From Phycisphaerae bacterium (GTDB lineage Bacteria > Planctomycetota > Phycisphaerae > JAJVII01), in contig JAJVII010000061.1 in the NCBI GenBank assembly GCA_022072085.1, positions 1 to 57,557 on the forward strand: a stretch of DNA of 57,557 nucleotides, written 5' to 3'. A program made the translations under genes and the position numbers. Shown here one piece after another: positions 50,050 to 57,557 of the stretch (position 1 is its first letter; the number at the start of each line of letters is the position of its first letter). The notes beneath the pieces were generated by a model. It worked only from the letters and a program-made list of their open reading frames with translations, had not been told where the DNA came from and searched no databases.

Positions 50050-50212
50050 GAACCAGAAAACGCGTCCCCGCCCGCTCGCCAGCGGCGAGCAGTCGAACCG
50101 GCAGCCGCCGGGAGAATCGCCCCCGCCGGGGCAGGCAATGAATGGGGTGGCGTGCGGCAGGCCTTTTCTGATCCTGGCGATGAGGGGACCATGAAGTCAT
50201 CGGTGAAGGAAG

Positions 50213-52996
50213 TCATTCCCCGGCCTGGCGTCGGCGGGGCTTCTTCCGCGTCGCCGTCAAAGGGGCGGTCAGTTTCTCGTAGAGGGCGAAGAGGAACTCG
50301 ACGCGCTGGCGTTCGCTGGTGAAGGGCTGGGCGCGGTAGCAGGCATCGACGGCCCGATCCAGGACCGCGTGGGCCTTGACCAGGTCCGGGGGCATGGCCA
50401 GCGGGTCGTAGAGGTCCGCCAGCGTGGATTCGGGGAACTGCTTGCGGGCGTCCAGAACCCCCTGGGCCGCCTGCTCGACCCGGGCCTTCTGTTTGTCGGT
50501 CACCTCCCCCGGCCAGGGGAAGTTGTTGTAGACGAGCTTGTTGGAATAGCGGTAGCGGGATTCCAGCCGCCCGCAGACCTGCCGCACCCAGGCCATGTGC
50601 ATTTCGGACGACAGGACGCCGAAATGGTAGAGGCCAGCGTCGGGAAGCACGAACACCAGATCGCTGACCAGCGTCCTGGGGTCCATGAATCCAATTGGGA
50701 TGTACCTTCGACGCTCGGAGGATACTTTGGGAATCACCAGGAACGTATTGCCCGGCATATTCTCAACGTGAAATCGTGTCGGAAACTCGGCCAGTTTGCG
50801 TGTGGGCTCGCTGTCCCGTTTGAGTCTGAAATCTCTGACGGCCTCGACACGCTTCAGGCATTCCGGCATCTGGCGCAATCGCGAGGGGCCGCATTCGCCC
50901 AGCCAGAGACACCAACGCTGCCCGCCATTGAGAAACTCCTGCGAACCTATCCACGGGCGGAAGAAGACCTTTGCCTCTGGTTCTTTCGCGAGGAAGGTGT
51001 CGCGTTCCTGCGGTGTAAAAAGGTAGTTCCCCCCATCAATAGGCTTATTGCCGATTCCAATGGCAGGCGAGTCACACAGGGGCTTGGAGCGGTTGGTGAT
51101 TGCCCGGTTTTCGCCTTCAATGAGATAGGGACTGATGTTGCGAACGGTACTCACTGTCGCGTGTTGCGGATCCGTCTCGTAGTCGTAGATACGCTTGTCA
51201 GAGCAGTCGCCCAGTCCCCACCCGACTATCACGACATGCACATGTGCCTTGCGGCGGGCTTCGCTCGTCCATGCAAAAGTCCGGTGAGCGAAATGAATCT
51301 TCACTCCGCGCCGGAACAGTTCGGACCAGAGAACACCAACCTGTTCGCCCTGCGTGACGGAGTTGGTGGAAACAAAAGCCACCCGGACACCCGTGCCAAC
51401 GATGTATTCGGCCGCCTTGAAATACCAGCCCGTCACGTAGTCAAGCAGGCCGCGTCCCCGAACGCCCTGTGCAACAGCATCCATGTCCTCCTTCTGCTTG
51501 TCCGTCTGGAACTTGGCGCCCACGAACGGCGGGTTGCCCAGGACGTAGGAGCACTCGGCGGCCGGGAGCAGGTCGTTCCAGTCGATGCGCAGGGCATTCC
51601 CCGGGCGGATGTGCGGGGAACTGGTCAGCGGGACGCTGGGGCGGACCTGGCTGAAACGCTTGAACAACTCCTGGTTCATCTGGTGGTCCATCAGCCACAG
51701 GGCCACCTCGGCGATACGGACCGCCCATTCCTCGATCTCGATGCCGTAGAACTGCGAAACGGTGATGCGGCACTCGGCCCGGACGTCGCCCTCGTTGATC
51801 TTCGCCCCGAACCGGGCGTCCAGCACGTCCATCTCCAGCCGCCGTAACTCGCGGTAGCTGATGACCAGGAAGTTGCCGCAGCCGCAGGCGGGGTCGAGGA
51901 ACCGCAGGCCGCCGAGCCTGCGGTGGAAGGTTTCGAGCTTTCGCTTGTCGTTCCTGACGGACTCGAACTCGGCCCGCAGGTCGTCCAGGAACAGCGAGCG
52001 GATGAGCTTGAGGATGTCCCGCTCGCTGGTGTAGTGGGCCCCGATCTGGCGGCGCTGCCGCGGCTGCATGATCGACTGGAACAGCGAGCCGAAGATGGCC
52101 GGCGATATCCGCTCCCAGTGGAAGGAGCAGCAGGTGGTCAGGGCGGTCCGCATGGGGGTGTCGAACTGGGGGAAGGCCAGCCCCTCGGCGAACAGGTCGC
52201 CGTTGACGTAAGGCAGGTGGGAGAGGTCCTCGTCCAGGTTCGTCGGGCGGGCGTCCTCGGGCGTGTTGAGGATGGCGAAGAACCGGGCCAACTGCGCGCC
52301 GAGGTCCGAGCCGTCCGGCCGGGTCTGCCGCTCGACGAACAGGCGGAAGGTGTCCGGCTCGAAGATGCCGGTGTCGTCGGCGAACAGGCAGAACAGGATG
52401 CGGACCATGAACCGCTGGAGGTCGTGCCCGACGTAGCCGACCTCTTCGAGGCGGTCGTGGACGTTGGCCAGCAGTTCGGCCGCCTTGATGTTGGCCGGGT
52501 CTTCGGGATCAAGCTGGCGCGTCTCGTAGCCGGCGATGAAAGCGAAATGGCGAACGTGCCTGGGGAAATCGGCCAGGTTGAACTGGACGGTGGCGCGGGC
52601 GGGGTCTTCCGGCTCCAGGTCGTGCAGGGCGATGCGGGCAAAATCGGAAACCAGGATATAACGGGGGGCCTCTTCTTCGCGCCCCTCATTGATCAGCTCC
52701 TGGATGTACCCGATGGCCTGCGTGTGCGCCTGGGCAAGGTCTTTGCCGAGGGACTTGTGCTCGGCAATGAGCCGGCCTTTCCAGAACAGGTCGATGAAAT
52801 CGGTGTCGCCCTTGAGATTCTTTACGGGCTCCTCGAACGTGGCCACGGTCCGACGGCGAATGCCGAAGACTTCAAAGAACTCGTTCCAGAAAGTCTGGGC
52901 CTCGGCCCGCTCGCGCGCGGCGCCGGCCCACCCCTTTGAGAAGTTGATTGCACGCGTACGGATTTCAGTCCAGGCGAGCGGCATATAGGGCTTCAT
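50213..52996 (-). CDS. MmeI-like (type IIL) restriction-modification enzyme
   Basis: 927 residues from the ATG at 52996 (MKPYMPLAWTEIRTRAINFSKGW); MmeI is 919. One protein both cuts and methylates DNA. The N-terminal nuclease shows the exact D-x9-ExK spacing of MmeI: Asp69, then Glu79-His-Lys81 (FIDLFWKGRLIAEHKS). A helical spacer follows. The N6-adenine methyltransferase carries motif I LDPACGCGNFL (about 365) and motif IV GNPPFVGAKF (about 485). The target-recognition region lies about 600-850, ending in RYRYSNKLVYNNFPWP, a conserved C-terminal segment. No partner gene is adjacent. The target-recognition part (about 50690-51450) is visibly richer in A/T than its surroundings, suggesting exchange or recent acquisition. 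A repeat-rich zone lies downstream. Confidence 0.9.
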   Translation of the reverse strand: MKPYMPLAWTEIRTRAINFSKGWAGAARERAEAQTFWNEFFEVFGIRRRTVATFEEPVKNLKGDTDFIDLFWKGRLIAEHKSLGKDLAQAHTQAIGYIQELINEGREEEAPRYILVSDFARIALHDLEPEDPARATVQFNLADFPRHVRHFAFIAGYETRQLDPEDPANIKAAELLANVHDRLEEVGYVGHDLQRFMVRILFCLFADDTGIFEPDTFRLFVERQTRPDGSDLGAQLARFFAILNTPEDARPTNLDEDLSHLPYVNGDLFAEGLAFPQFDTPMRTALTTCCSFHWERISPAIFGSLFQSIMQPRQRRQIGAHYTSERDILKLIRSLFLDDLRAEFESVRNDKRKLETFHRRLGGLRFLDPACGCGNFLVISYRELRRLEMDVLDARFGAKINEGDVRAECRITVSQFYGIEIEEWAVRIAEVALWLMDHQMNQELFKRFSQVRPSVPLTSSPHIRPGNALRIDWNDLLPAAECSYVLGNPPFVGAKFQTDKQKEDMDAVAQGVRGRGLLDYVTGWYFKAAEYIVGTGVRVAFVSTNSVTQGEQVGVLWSELFRRGVKIHFAHRTFAWTSEARRKAHVHVVIVGWGLGDCSDKRIYDYETDPQHATVSTVRNISPYLIEGENRAITNRSKPLCDSPAIGIGNKPIDGGNYLFTPQERDTFLAKEPEAKVFFRPWIGSQEFLNGGQRWCLWLGECGPSRLRQMPECLKRVEAVRDFRLKRDSEPTRKLAEFPTRFHVENMPGNTFLVIPKVSSERRRYIPIGFMDPRTLVSDLVFVLPDAGLYHFGVLSSEMHMAWVRQVCGRLESRYRYSNKLVYNNFPWPGEVTDKQKARVEQAAQGVLDARKQFPESTLADLYDPLAMPPDLVKAHAVLDRAVDACYRAQPFTSERQRVEFLFALYEKLTAPLTATRKKPRRRQAGE

Positions 52997-53095
52997 TCTA
53001 ATTGCCCGGGATAAGGGCAACAAGCCGCGCGTCGGAACAGGAAAGGGGCAGGCTGCGTTCCTGGAAGCAGCCTCTCGCCTCTCCTGCACACGAGA

Positions 53096-53125
53096 AAAGC
53101 CCACGGCCGGGCGGCCGTGGGCTTT
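53096..53125 (-). terminator. Terminator of the secreted DUF4139 gene
   Basis: AAAGCCCACGGCC (53096-53108) and GGCCGTGGGCTTT (53113-53125) make a 13-bp perfect stem with a 4-base loop, followed on the minus strand by TTTTCTC. It lies 29 bases past the stop of the DUF4139 gene. Confidence 0.88.
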
Positions 53126-53153
53126 GGAACGGACCTGTCGGGCGAACGACCGG

Positions 53154-54590
53154 TCAGTAAGTGTAGAACAGCGTGTAGGCCAGCTTGCTCTTGGCGTTGG
53201 CCTTGACCGGGACGAGGTACTTCAGCGTGAATGCGTCCTTGTTGGTGTGCTCAGCCGGCTTGCCGTCGAGGGCCTCGGCCTCGACGCGGCAGTTGGCGCC
53301 GACGCGGACCATCACGCGGACCTCGATGTCCACGTCCTTGTGGTTGCGCAGCTCGACCTCGAAGCCCTGGCGGCTCCAGCGCTGGCCGCTCTCGGCCTTG
53401 ACCTGCTTGGTCTCCGCGACGATGTCGAACGCGTCGCCGATGTAGAGGGTGATCTTCTCATCCTTGGGCGTGTGGTCGATCTGGTCCTCGCCCACGAACT
53501 CGAGGCTGCCGTCGGCGTCGTCCTTCTTGAACACCCGCACCTTGCCCTTGGGCAGGGCGATGCCCAGGCCGTTCTCCTTCTTGTTGTCAAACTCGACCTT
53601 CACGTTCACCTTGGTCGCGCCCTGGTAAGGCGTGTGCTCGTAGAACTTGGTCACCGGCACGCCCAGCACCGGCTCGATCAGCTCGATCTGCTTGACCTGG
53701 TTGTCGTTGATCGTGGTCGGGCGCGGCAGGGTGTACATGTGATACTCGGCGAAGCTCTTCTCCTCGAAGCCGCCCGGCGCGGCCGCCGCCGCCTTGCGGG
53801 CGTATTCGCGGCGCTCGTAGACCGGCTGGGGGGTCACGCGGCGCACGTCGCCGGCGATCAGCTTGAGCTGGGCGTTCTCGTACCGCGCCCCGCTGTTGTT
53901 GCTGATCGTCACCCAGCCGTTGGCGTCGACCTTCGTGTCGTCGCCGTTGAGGACGGCCGTGTAGTCGGCCTGCCAGCCCAGGCTGTTGGCCATGTAGGCC
54001 ACCTTCACGAGCTGCTTGCCGCCGTTGTCGGACAGCGTCTTCCAGACCAGCGTCGGGCGCGTCAGCAGCCCGCCGGGCAGGGCCCCGAGCTGGAGGTCCT
54101 GGATGCTCCCGCGATCGACCAGCCGCACGTTGCCGTCGATCAGCAGCGTGAGCATGTTACCCTGGTAACTCTGGAGCACGCCCTTGACGGTCGTCGCCTT
54201 GTCGGTGCCGCTGCCCTTGACGACCAGCGTGATTTCCTTGTCGAGGTACTTCTCCAGGATCTTCTCCGGGCTGACCAGGTCATACTCGTAGTTCTGGTCG
54301 AGCACCTGCACGCCCTTGGGGTCGGTCAGGCTGGTGAAGTGAACGCTCGTCGGATCGATGGTCTTGGCGACGCCGACGAACTTCACCTCGCCCATGCCCT
54401 TGGGCAGGTCCATCACCCGCCGCTCCTTGATCACCGCGAACCCGCCGCTGTAGACCGTCAGGCCCACGCCGGCCCCCAGGTCTTTCTCGGGCATCGGCTT
54501 GGGGTTCTCCGTCGCCGGCTGGGCCCACACGGGGCCGGCCGCCAGCACGACCGCGACCGTTGCGATCAGCATCATCTTGGCCAGTCTCAT
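53154..54590 (-). CDS. Secreted DUF4139-domain protein
   Basis: 478 residues with a signal peptide (MRLAKMMLIATVAVVLAAGPVWAQ), so periplasmic or secreted. The body is a DUF4139-type beta protein: SGARYENAQLKLIAGDVRRV, TLPRPTTINDNQVKQIE, SLEFVGEDQIDHTPKDE and YIGDAFDIVAETKQ. The domain is also found in the mucoidy-inhibitor MuiA group; its biochemical role is not established. It is a close paralogue of the C-terminal two-thirds of the upstream protein, sharing VAKTIDPTSVHF and QNYEYDLV as well. The upstream gene is a FecR-DUF4139 fusion ahead of which stands an ECF sigma gene; spacing is 79 bases. A strong terminator follows, so this is the last gene of the unit. Confidence 0.88.
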   Translation of the reverse strand: MRLAKMMLIATVAVVLAAGPVWAQPATENPKPMPEKDLGAGVGLTVYSGGFAVIKERRVMDLPKGMGEVKFVGVAKTIDPTSVHFTSLTDPKGVQVLDQNYEYDLVSPEKILEKYLDKEITLVVKGSGTDKATTVKGVLQSYQGNMLTLLIDGNVRLVDRGSIQDLQLGALPGGLLTRPTLVWKTLSDNGGKQLVKVAYMANSLGWQADYTAVLNGDDTKVDANGWVTISNNSGARYENAQLKLIAGDVRRVTPQPVYERREYARKAAAAAPGGFEEKSFAEYHMYTLPRPTTINDNQVKQIELIEPVLGVPVTKFYEHTPYQGATKVNVKVEFDNKKENGLGIALPKGKVRVFKKDDADGSLEFVGEDQIDHTPKDEKITLYIGDAFDIVAETKQVKAESGQRWSRQGFEVELRNHKDVDIEVRVMVRVGANCRVEAEALDGKPAEHTNKDAFTLKYLVPVKANAKSKLAYTLFYTY

Positions 54591-54669
54591 CGTCTTCTCC
54601 TCGGTTAGGGGTCTGGGTATTTCCGGCTTGTCCCTGTCAACATCCCACGGCCGTCGCCGGCCGGGCGTC

Positions 54670-56700
54670 TTACCACGTCTGATAGATCGTCCAGGCCAGC
54701 GTCGCTTTGCCGTCGGCCTTCACCGGGACGCGATACTCCAGCGTGAACGCGTCCTTGGCCGTGTGCGTCGCCGCCGCGCCGTCAACGGTCTCGGCCTCGA
54801 CCGTGAAGTTGGCCGGCACGCGGACCAGCACGCGGACCTCGATGTCCGCGTCCTTGTGGTTGCGCAGCTCGGCCTGGTAACTGTTGCGGGCCCAGCGCTG
54901 GCCGCTGCTGGCCTTGGTCTGCTTCGTCTCGGCGGCGATGTCGAACGCGTCGCCGATGTAAAGCTCCAGCCGCTCGTCCCTGGGCGTGTGGTCGATGTCG
55001 TCCTCGCCGATGAACTCGAGCGAGCCGTCGGCCGGATCGCTCTTGAACATCCGCACCGTCCCCTTGGGCAGCGGCATGCCCAGGCCGATCCGCTTCTCGT
55101 TCTTGAACTCGACCTTCACGTTCACCTTGTCGGCGCCGGGGCCGGCGGGATACTCGTAGAACCGGGTCACCGGCACGGCCGCGACCGGCTCGAACATCTC
55201 GATCTGCTTGACCTGGTTGTCGTTGATCGTCGTCGGCCGGGGGAGCGTGTACATGTGATACTCGCCGAAGCTCTTCTCGACGAAGCCCTGCGCGCCGTTC
55301 GCCTTGTCCTCCTTGAGCTTCTCCGCCGCGGCCAGTTCCGGCACGGGCACGTAGGGGACGATCCGCCGCACGTCGCCGGCGATCAGCTTCAGTTGCGCGT
55401 TCTCGTACCGCGCCCCCGACTCGTTGCTCACCGTCACCCAGGCGGCCAGGTCGAGCTTCGTGTCGTCGCCGTTCAGCGTCGCGATGTAGTTGGCCCGCCA
55501 GCTCAGGGCGTCGGCCATGTAGCTCATCTTCACCAGGTGCTTGCCGGCCCGCTCGCTATGCGTCCGCCAGCGGAGCGTCGGGCGGGTGACCAGGCCTTCG
55601 GGCAGCGCGCCCAGCCGCAGGTCGCGGATGTCGGCGGCCGAGACGATCCGCGTCGCCCCCTCCACCTCCAGCGTCAGGGCCTCGGCGTCGGCGCTCTTGA
55701 GCACGCCGGCGACTTCCGTCGCCCCGTCGGCCCCGCCGCCGGCCAGGGCAACCGTGATCGACCGGTCGATGAATTTCTCGATCACCTTGGCGGCGTCCAC
55801 CAGGTCGTATTCGTAGTTCTGCTCCAGCACCTGCACGCCCGCGGGGTCCGAGAGCGACACGAAGTGCACGCTGGTCGGGTCGATGGTCTTGGCGACGCCG
55901 GTGAACTGCGTCACCGACTCGCCGGCCGCCAGGTCCAGCACCCGCCGCTCCTTCACCGTCGCGAAGCTGTCGTAGATGGTCACGCCGACGCCGGGGCCCT
56001 GGTCCTTTTCCAGCAGCGTCGGGGCCGACTTGGCCTCAGCCAGCGCCACCGCGCCGCCGGCCACGTCCAGGCGGCCCTGCGGGTTGCTCACCTGCACCGC
56101 CCCCTCGAAGACCGCGACGACCACCGCGTCGGACGCCGTGGCGAAGATGCTCTCCCGCTGACCGGGGCGGCGGTCGAAGACCGACGCGTCGACCATGAAG
56201 CTCGTGCCCACCGCCCGAACGTCGCAGTTGGGCGTGCGGACGACGAAGGGCAGGTCCGACTTGGCCACATCGAAACTCGCCCGCCCGCTGATCACCTGCA
56301 CCGCCGCCGAACCGGCGGCCCGGCGGGCCAGGCGGTAGCGCGTCCCGGCCGACAGGGTCATCCGCGACCCGTCGGCCAGCGCGACCGGGCCGGCCGCAGC
56401 CGCCGTCCGCTCGCTGCCGTCGCCCAGGACGATCGCCGTCGCCGTCGTGGGCGTCACGCCCGCGGGCCGATGGGCCATCCACCACACACCCGCGGCGATC
56501 AGCACCGCTGCAGCCGCCGCCAGTCCCGCCAGCCGCAACCGCCACAGCCGGCCGGCCGGGCTCGCCGACGCCTGCCGGGCCGAGTCGATGATCGCCCGGG
56601 CGCCCGCCGGGTCGGCCTGCTCGTTCAGCCACTGCCGCACCAGCCGCTCGGCGGCGTCCTGCTGTCGGGATGTGGGCTTGTTGTCCATTTCGCTATTCAC
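54670..56700 (-). CDS. FecR-like anti-sigma regulator fused to DUF4139
   Basis: 676 residues. The GTG at 56700 lies within the last codons of the sigma gene; an ATG at 56688 (MDNKPTSRQQ) with AAGGTG before it is the alternative. Residues 1-50 are a helical cytoplasmic part (RLVRQWLNEQADPAGARAIID), where anti-sigma contacts would be. One membrane span lies at about 55-76 (LRLAGLAAAAAVLIAAGVWWM). A FecR domain follows (about 90-225): LADGSRMTLSAGTRYRL, a GRASFDVAKSDLPFVVRTPNCDVRAVGTSFMVDA block, and VFEGAVQVSNPQGRL. From about 235 onward it is a DUF4139 domain near-identical in many blocks to the next gene's product. FecR proteins pass outside signals to an ECF sigma factor. The DUF4139 extension is unusual and probably the sensor. 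Co-transcribed with the sigma gene. Confidence 0.88.
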   Translation of the reverse strand: MNSEMDNKPTSRQQDAAERLVRQWLNEQADPAGARAIIDSARQASASPAGRLWRLRLAGLAAAAAVLIAAGVWWMAHRPAGVTPTTATAIVLGDGSERTAAAAGPVALADGSRMTLSAGTRYRLARRAAGSAAVQVISGRASFDVAKSDLPFVVRTPNCDVRAVGTSFMVDASVFDRRPGQRESIFATASDAVVVAVFEGAVQVSNPQGRLDVAGGAVALAEAKSAPTLLEKDQGPGVGVTIYDSFATVKERRVLDLAAGESVTQFTGVAKTIDPTSVHFVSLSDPAGVQVLEQNYEYDLVDAAKVIEKFIDRSITVALAGGGADGATEVAGVLKSADAEALTLEVEGATRIVSAADIRDLRLGALPEGLVTRPTLRWRTHSERAGKHLVKMSYMADALSWRANYIATLNGDDTKLDLAAWVTVSNESGARYENAQLKLIAGDVRRIVPYVPVPELAAAEKLKEDKANGAQGFVEKSFGEYHMYTLPRPTTINDNQVKQIEMFEPVAAVPVTRFYEYPAGPGADKVNVKVEFKNEKRIGLGMPLPKGTVRMFKSDPADGSLEFIGEDDIDHTPRDERLELYIGDAFDIAAETKQTKASSGQRWARNSYQAELRNHKDADIEVRVLVRVPANFTVEAETVDGAAATHTAKDAFTLEYRVPVKADGKATLAWTIYQTW

Positions 56701-57277
56701 CTTGACCCTCGCTCAGGTCGTCAGCGAGCATCTCAGCCAGCCGGGCCCGGGCCCGGTGGGTCAGCACCGCCACGTGGGCGGGGGTCAGGTCCAGGGCGTC
56801 GGCCACCTCGACCGCCGTCTGGCCCAGCCCCCGCAGCGCCATCACCGCCCGCTGAAGCGCGGGCAGGCGGGCCATCGCCCCGGCGACGCGGGCCGCCAGT
56901 TCCGCCGACATCGCCCGCCGCTCGGGCTCGTCGGCCGCGTCGCCGGCGATCGTGTCGGCCAGGGCGACGTTCGTGCCGGGCAGCTCGCCGTTGAGGCTGG
57001 CCAGCTCCCGCCGACGCGTGCGGGCGTTGATGCAGCCGTTGCCGACGGCCCGGAACAGCAGCTTGCGCCCGTCAGCCGCCAGGTCGTAGCCGCTCGCGGG
57101 CAGCCGAGCCCGCGTCAGCAACCGGACCAGGGCGTCGTGAACGACGTCCTCGGGGTCCGGCCCGCCGCGCGCCCCCGCCAGCAGGGCCCGCGCGTAGCCC
57201 AGCGCCGGCGGCACGGCGTCAGCCATCCATCCGCCGGGGGCCTTGGTTTCGCTCCTGACTGTCGCGTCCTGACCCAC
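56693..57277 (-). CDS. ECF-type RNA polymerase sigma factor
   Basis: 194 residues from a GTG at 57277, which has GGAGG five bases upstream; an in-frame ATG at 57226 (MADAVPPALG) is possible, while a start at 57415 lacks a ribosome site and would pass through repeat-like DNA. Region 2 is visible in DPEDVVHDALVRLLTRARLP and LFRAVGNGCINARTRRRE. Region 4 is the C-terminal helix-turn-helix: LPALQRAVMALRGLGQTAVEVADALDLTPAHVAVLTHRARARLAEML. It directs polymerase to a small set of promoters when freed from its anti-sigma partner. The next gene, overlapping by eight bases, encodes the FecR-type membrane protein, so the pair is almost certainly functional. Confidence 0.9.
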   Translation of the reverse strand: MGQDATVRSETKAPGGWMADAVPPALGYARALLAGARGGPDPEDVVHDALVRLLTRARLPASGYDLAADGRKLLFRAVGNGCINARTRRRELASLNGELPGTNVALADTIAGDAADEPERRAMSAELAARVAGAMARLPALQRAVMALRGLGQTAVEVADALDLTPAHVAVLTHRARARLAEMLADDLSEGQGE

Positions 57278-57428
57278 TCTTACCTCCAACAACCCGCCCG
57301 CCGCCGGAGCATTACAGCCGATTTCAAGAGACGGAAGAACCGCCGAGTTGGAGCCGTCTGATTCCTTCTGTAGCGATCCGCGCTCCCTGACGCTCGCGGG
57401 TATTGAAACCTGCAAGAGAAGTCTTCAT

Positions 57429-57456
57429 TAACCACAGAGACACAGGGTTTTTCATA
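57429..57456. repeat. Dispersed-repeat fragment TTAACCACAGAGACACAGG
   Basis: TTAACCACAGAGACACAGGGTTTTTC lies in the gap between the divergent sigma gene and the gene at 57536. This phrase is familiar from intergenic DNA of many environmental bacteria. A related inverted fragment, CTCCGTGTCTTTG, is at about 5500-5513. No function can be given. Confidence 0.5.
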
Positions 57457-57535
57457 ATTGCCGAGCCGGGTACAAGAACAGCCGGCCGTTTAGGTTAAGC
57501 TCTTTTCTGGTAACCAAACCGAAAGGAGCTATGCC

Positions 57536-57557
57536 ATGGACGGCAGGCTGTGGGATC
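57536..57557 (+). CDS. Start of a gene cut by the window end
   Basis: ATGGACGGCAGGCTGTGGGA begins at 57536 with AAAGGAG seven bases upstream (57522-57528), ideal spacing. An overlapping ATG at 57531 is too close to the ribosome site. Only seven codons (MDGRLWD) are visible, so the product cannot be told. It is divergent from the sigma gene. Confidence 0.6.

Larger units (their letters stand above)
49172..50212. other. 1-kb gene-free, repeat-rich region
   Basis: No reading frame here resembles a protein. It contains a cluster of GGGACYGGTCC units (49286-49453), CCTTCGTGG phrases (49467-49496), a short perfect hairpin (49705-49732) and a long foldback element (49766-50049), each listed separately. 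The sequence before the element (about 49505-49690) includes A/T-rich ATCCCCCCAAAATTCC. Lying between the EAL gene and a restriction-modification gene, it looks like a landing zone for repeats and mobile DNA. Confidence 0.75.

Noticed and set aside
49778-50200. Protein-coding frames through the foldback element
   Set aside because: They follow from the palindromic GC-rich sequence on both strands and show no protein-like pattern.
50213-52996. DISARM or BREX methyltransferase
   Set aside because: Motif spacing (D-x9-ExK at the N-terminus, length near 920) fits MmeI, and none of the helicase, PLD or phosphatase partners of those systems is nearby.

Overview
This window is high-GC bacterial DNA, densely coding on both strands. 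It has envelope and pathway genes typical of a Gram-negative organism: Kdo arabinose-5-phosphate isomerase and Kdo-8-P phosphatase, an LptC/OstA protein, WaaP-type kinases, a secretin, ExbB/ExbD and lipoproteins. The very long fused or extended proteins, the zwf-opcA pair and the DUF4139, FecR and creatininase genes fit Planctomycetota best, possibly Phycisphaerae. This is inference from gene content; there is no rRNA or tRNA in the window to confirm it.

Layout. 1-1681 (minus): two glycosyltransferases, the second cut by the window edge. 1730-10010 (plus): zwf and opcA, trpC, a zinc-ribbon membrane protein, trpS, a DUF4258/DUF2283-like small gene pair, scpA and trxA, closed by a strong terminator. 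10078-12991 (minus): a secreted alpha/beta hydrolase, a lipoprotein and an M50 site-2-type protease. 13126-18284 (plus): kdsD, kdsC and a 1186-residue LptC/OstA protein, the order of the E. coli kdsD-kdsC-lptCA cluster but with the bridge domains in one chain. 18399-20958 (minus): a TPR protein and a protein with two WaaP/Kdo-kinase domains. 21084-31479 (plus): a creatininase-family hydrolase and a 3118-residue cyclic beta-1,2-glucan synthase (NdvB/ChvB type). 31463-33022 (minus): a transglutaminase-like lipoprotein. 33168-35586 (plus): a MntR/DtxR regulator with a candidate operator, and an Nramp transporter carrying a C-terminal universal stress domain.

35590-47017 (minus) has two blocks. 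One is a UroD-like protein plus ExbD, ExbD and ExbB. The other is a four-gene trans-envelope cluster matching pilMNOPQ order: a PilM-PilN fusion, two single-span membrane proteins and a TPR-containing secretin. A terminator hairpin separates the blocks. 47384-49171: a lipoprotein and an EAL-domain protein. 49172-50212 holds no gene but is packed with repeats, including a 284-bp foldback element with inverted ends and CTAG flanks. 50213-52996 is a stand-alone MmeI-like (type IIL) restriction-modification enzyme. 53154-57277 (minus) is an ECF sigma factor, a FecR-type anti-sigma protein fused to a DUF4139 domain, and a free secreted DUF4139 paralogue. A new gene begins at 57536.

The most novel-looking unit is the sigma / FecR-DUF4139 / DUF4139 locus, which looks like an undescribed cell-surface signalling module. 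Next are the single-chain LptC/OstA bridge with the nearby double WaaP kinase, and the fused PilMN-secretin cluster.
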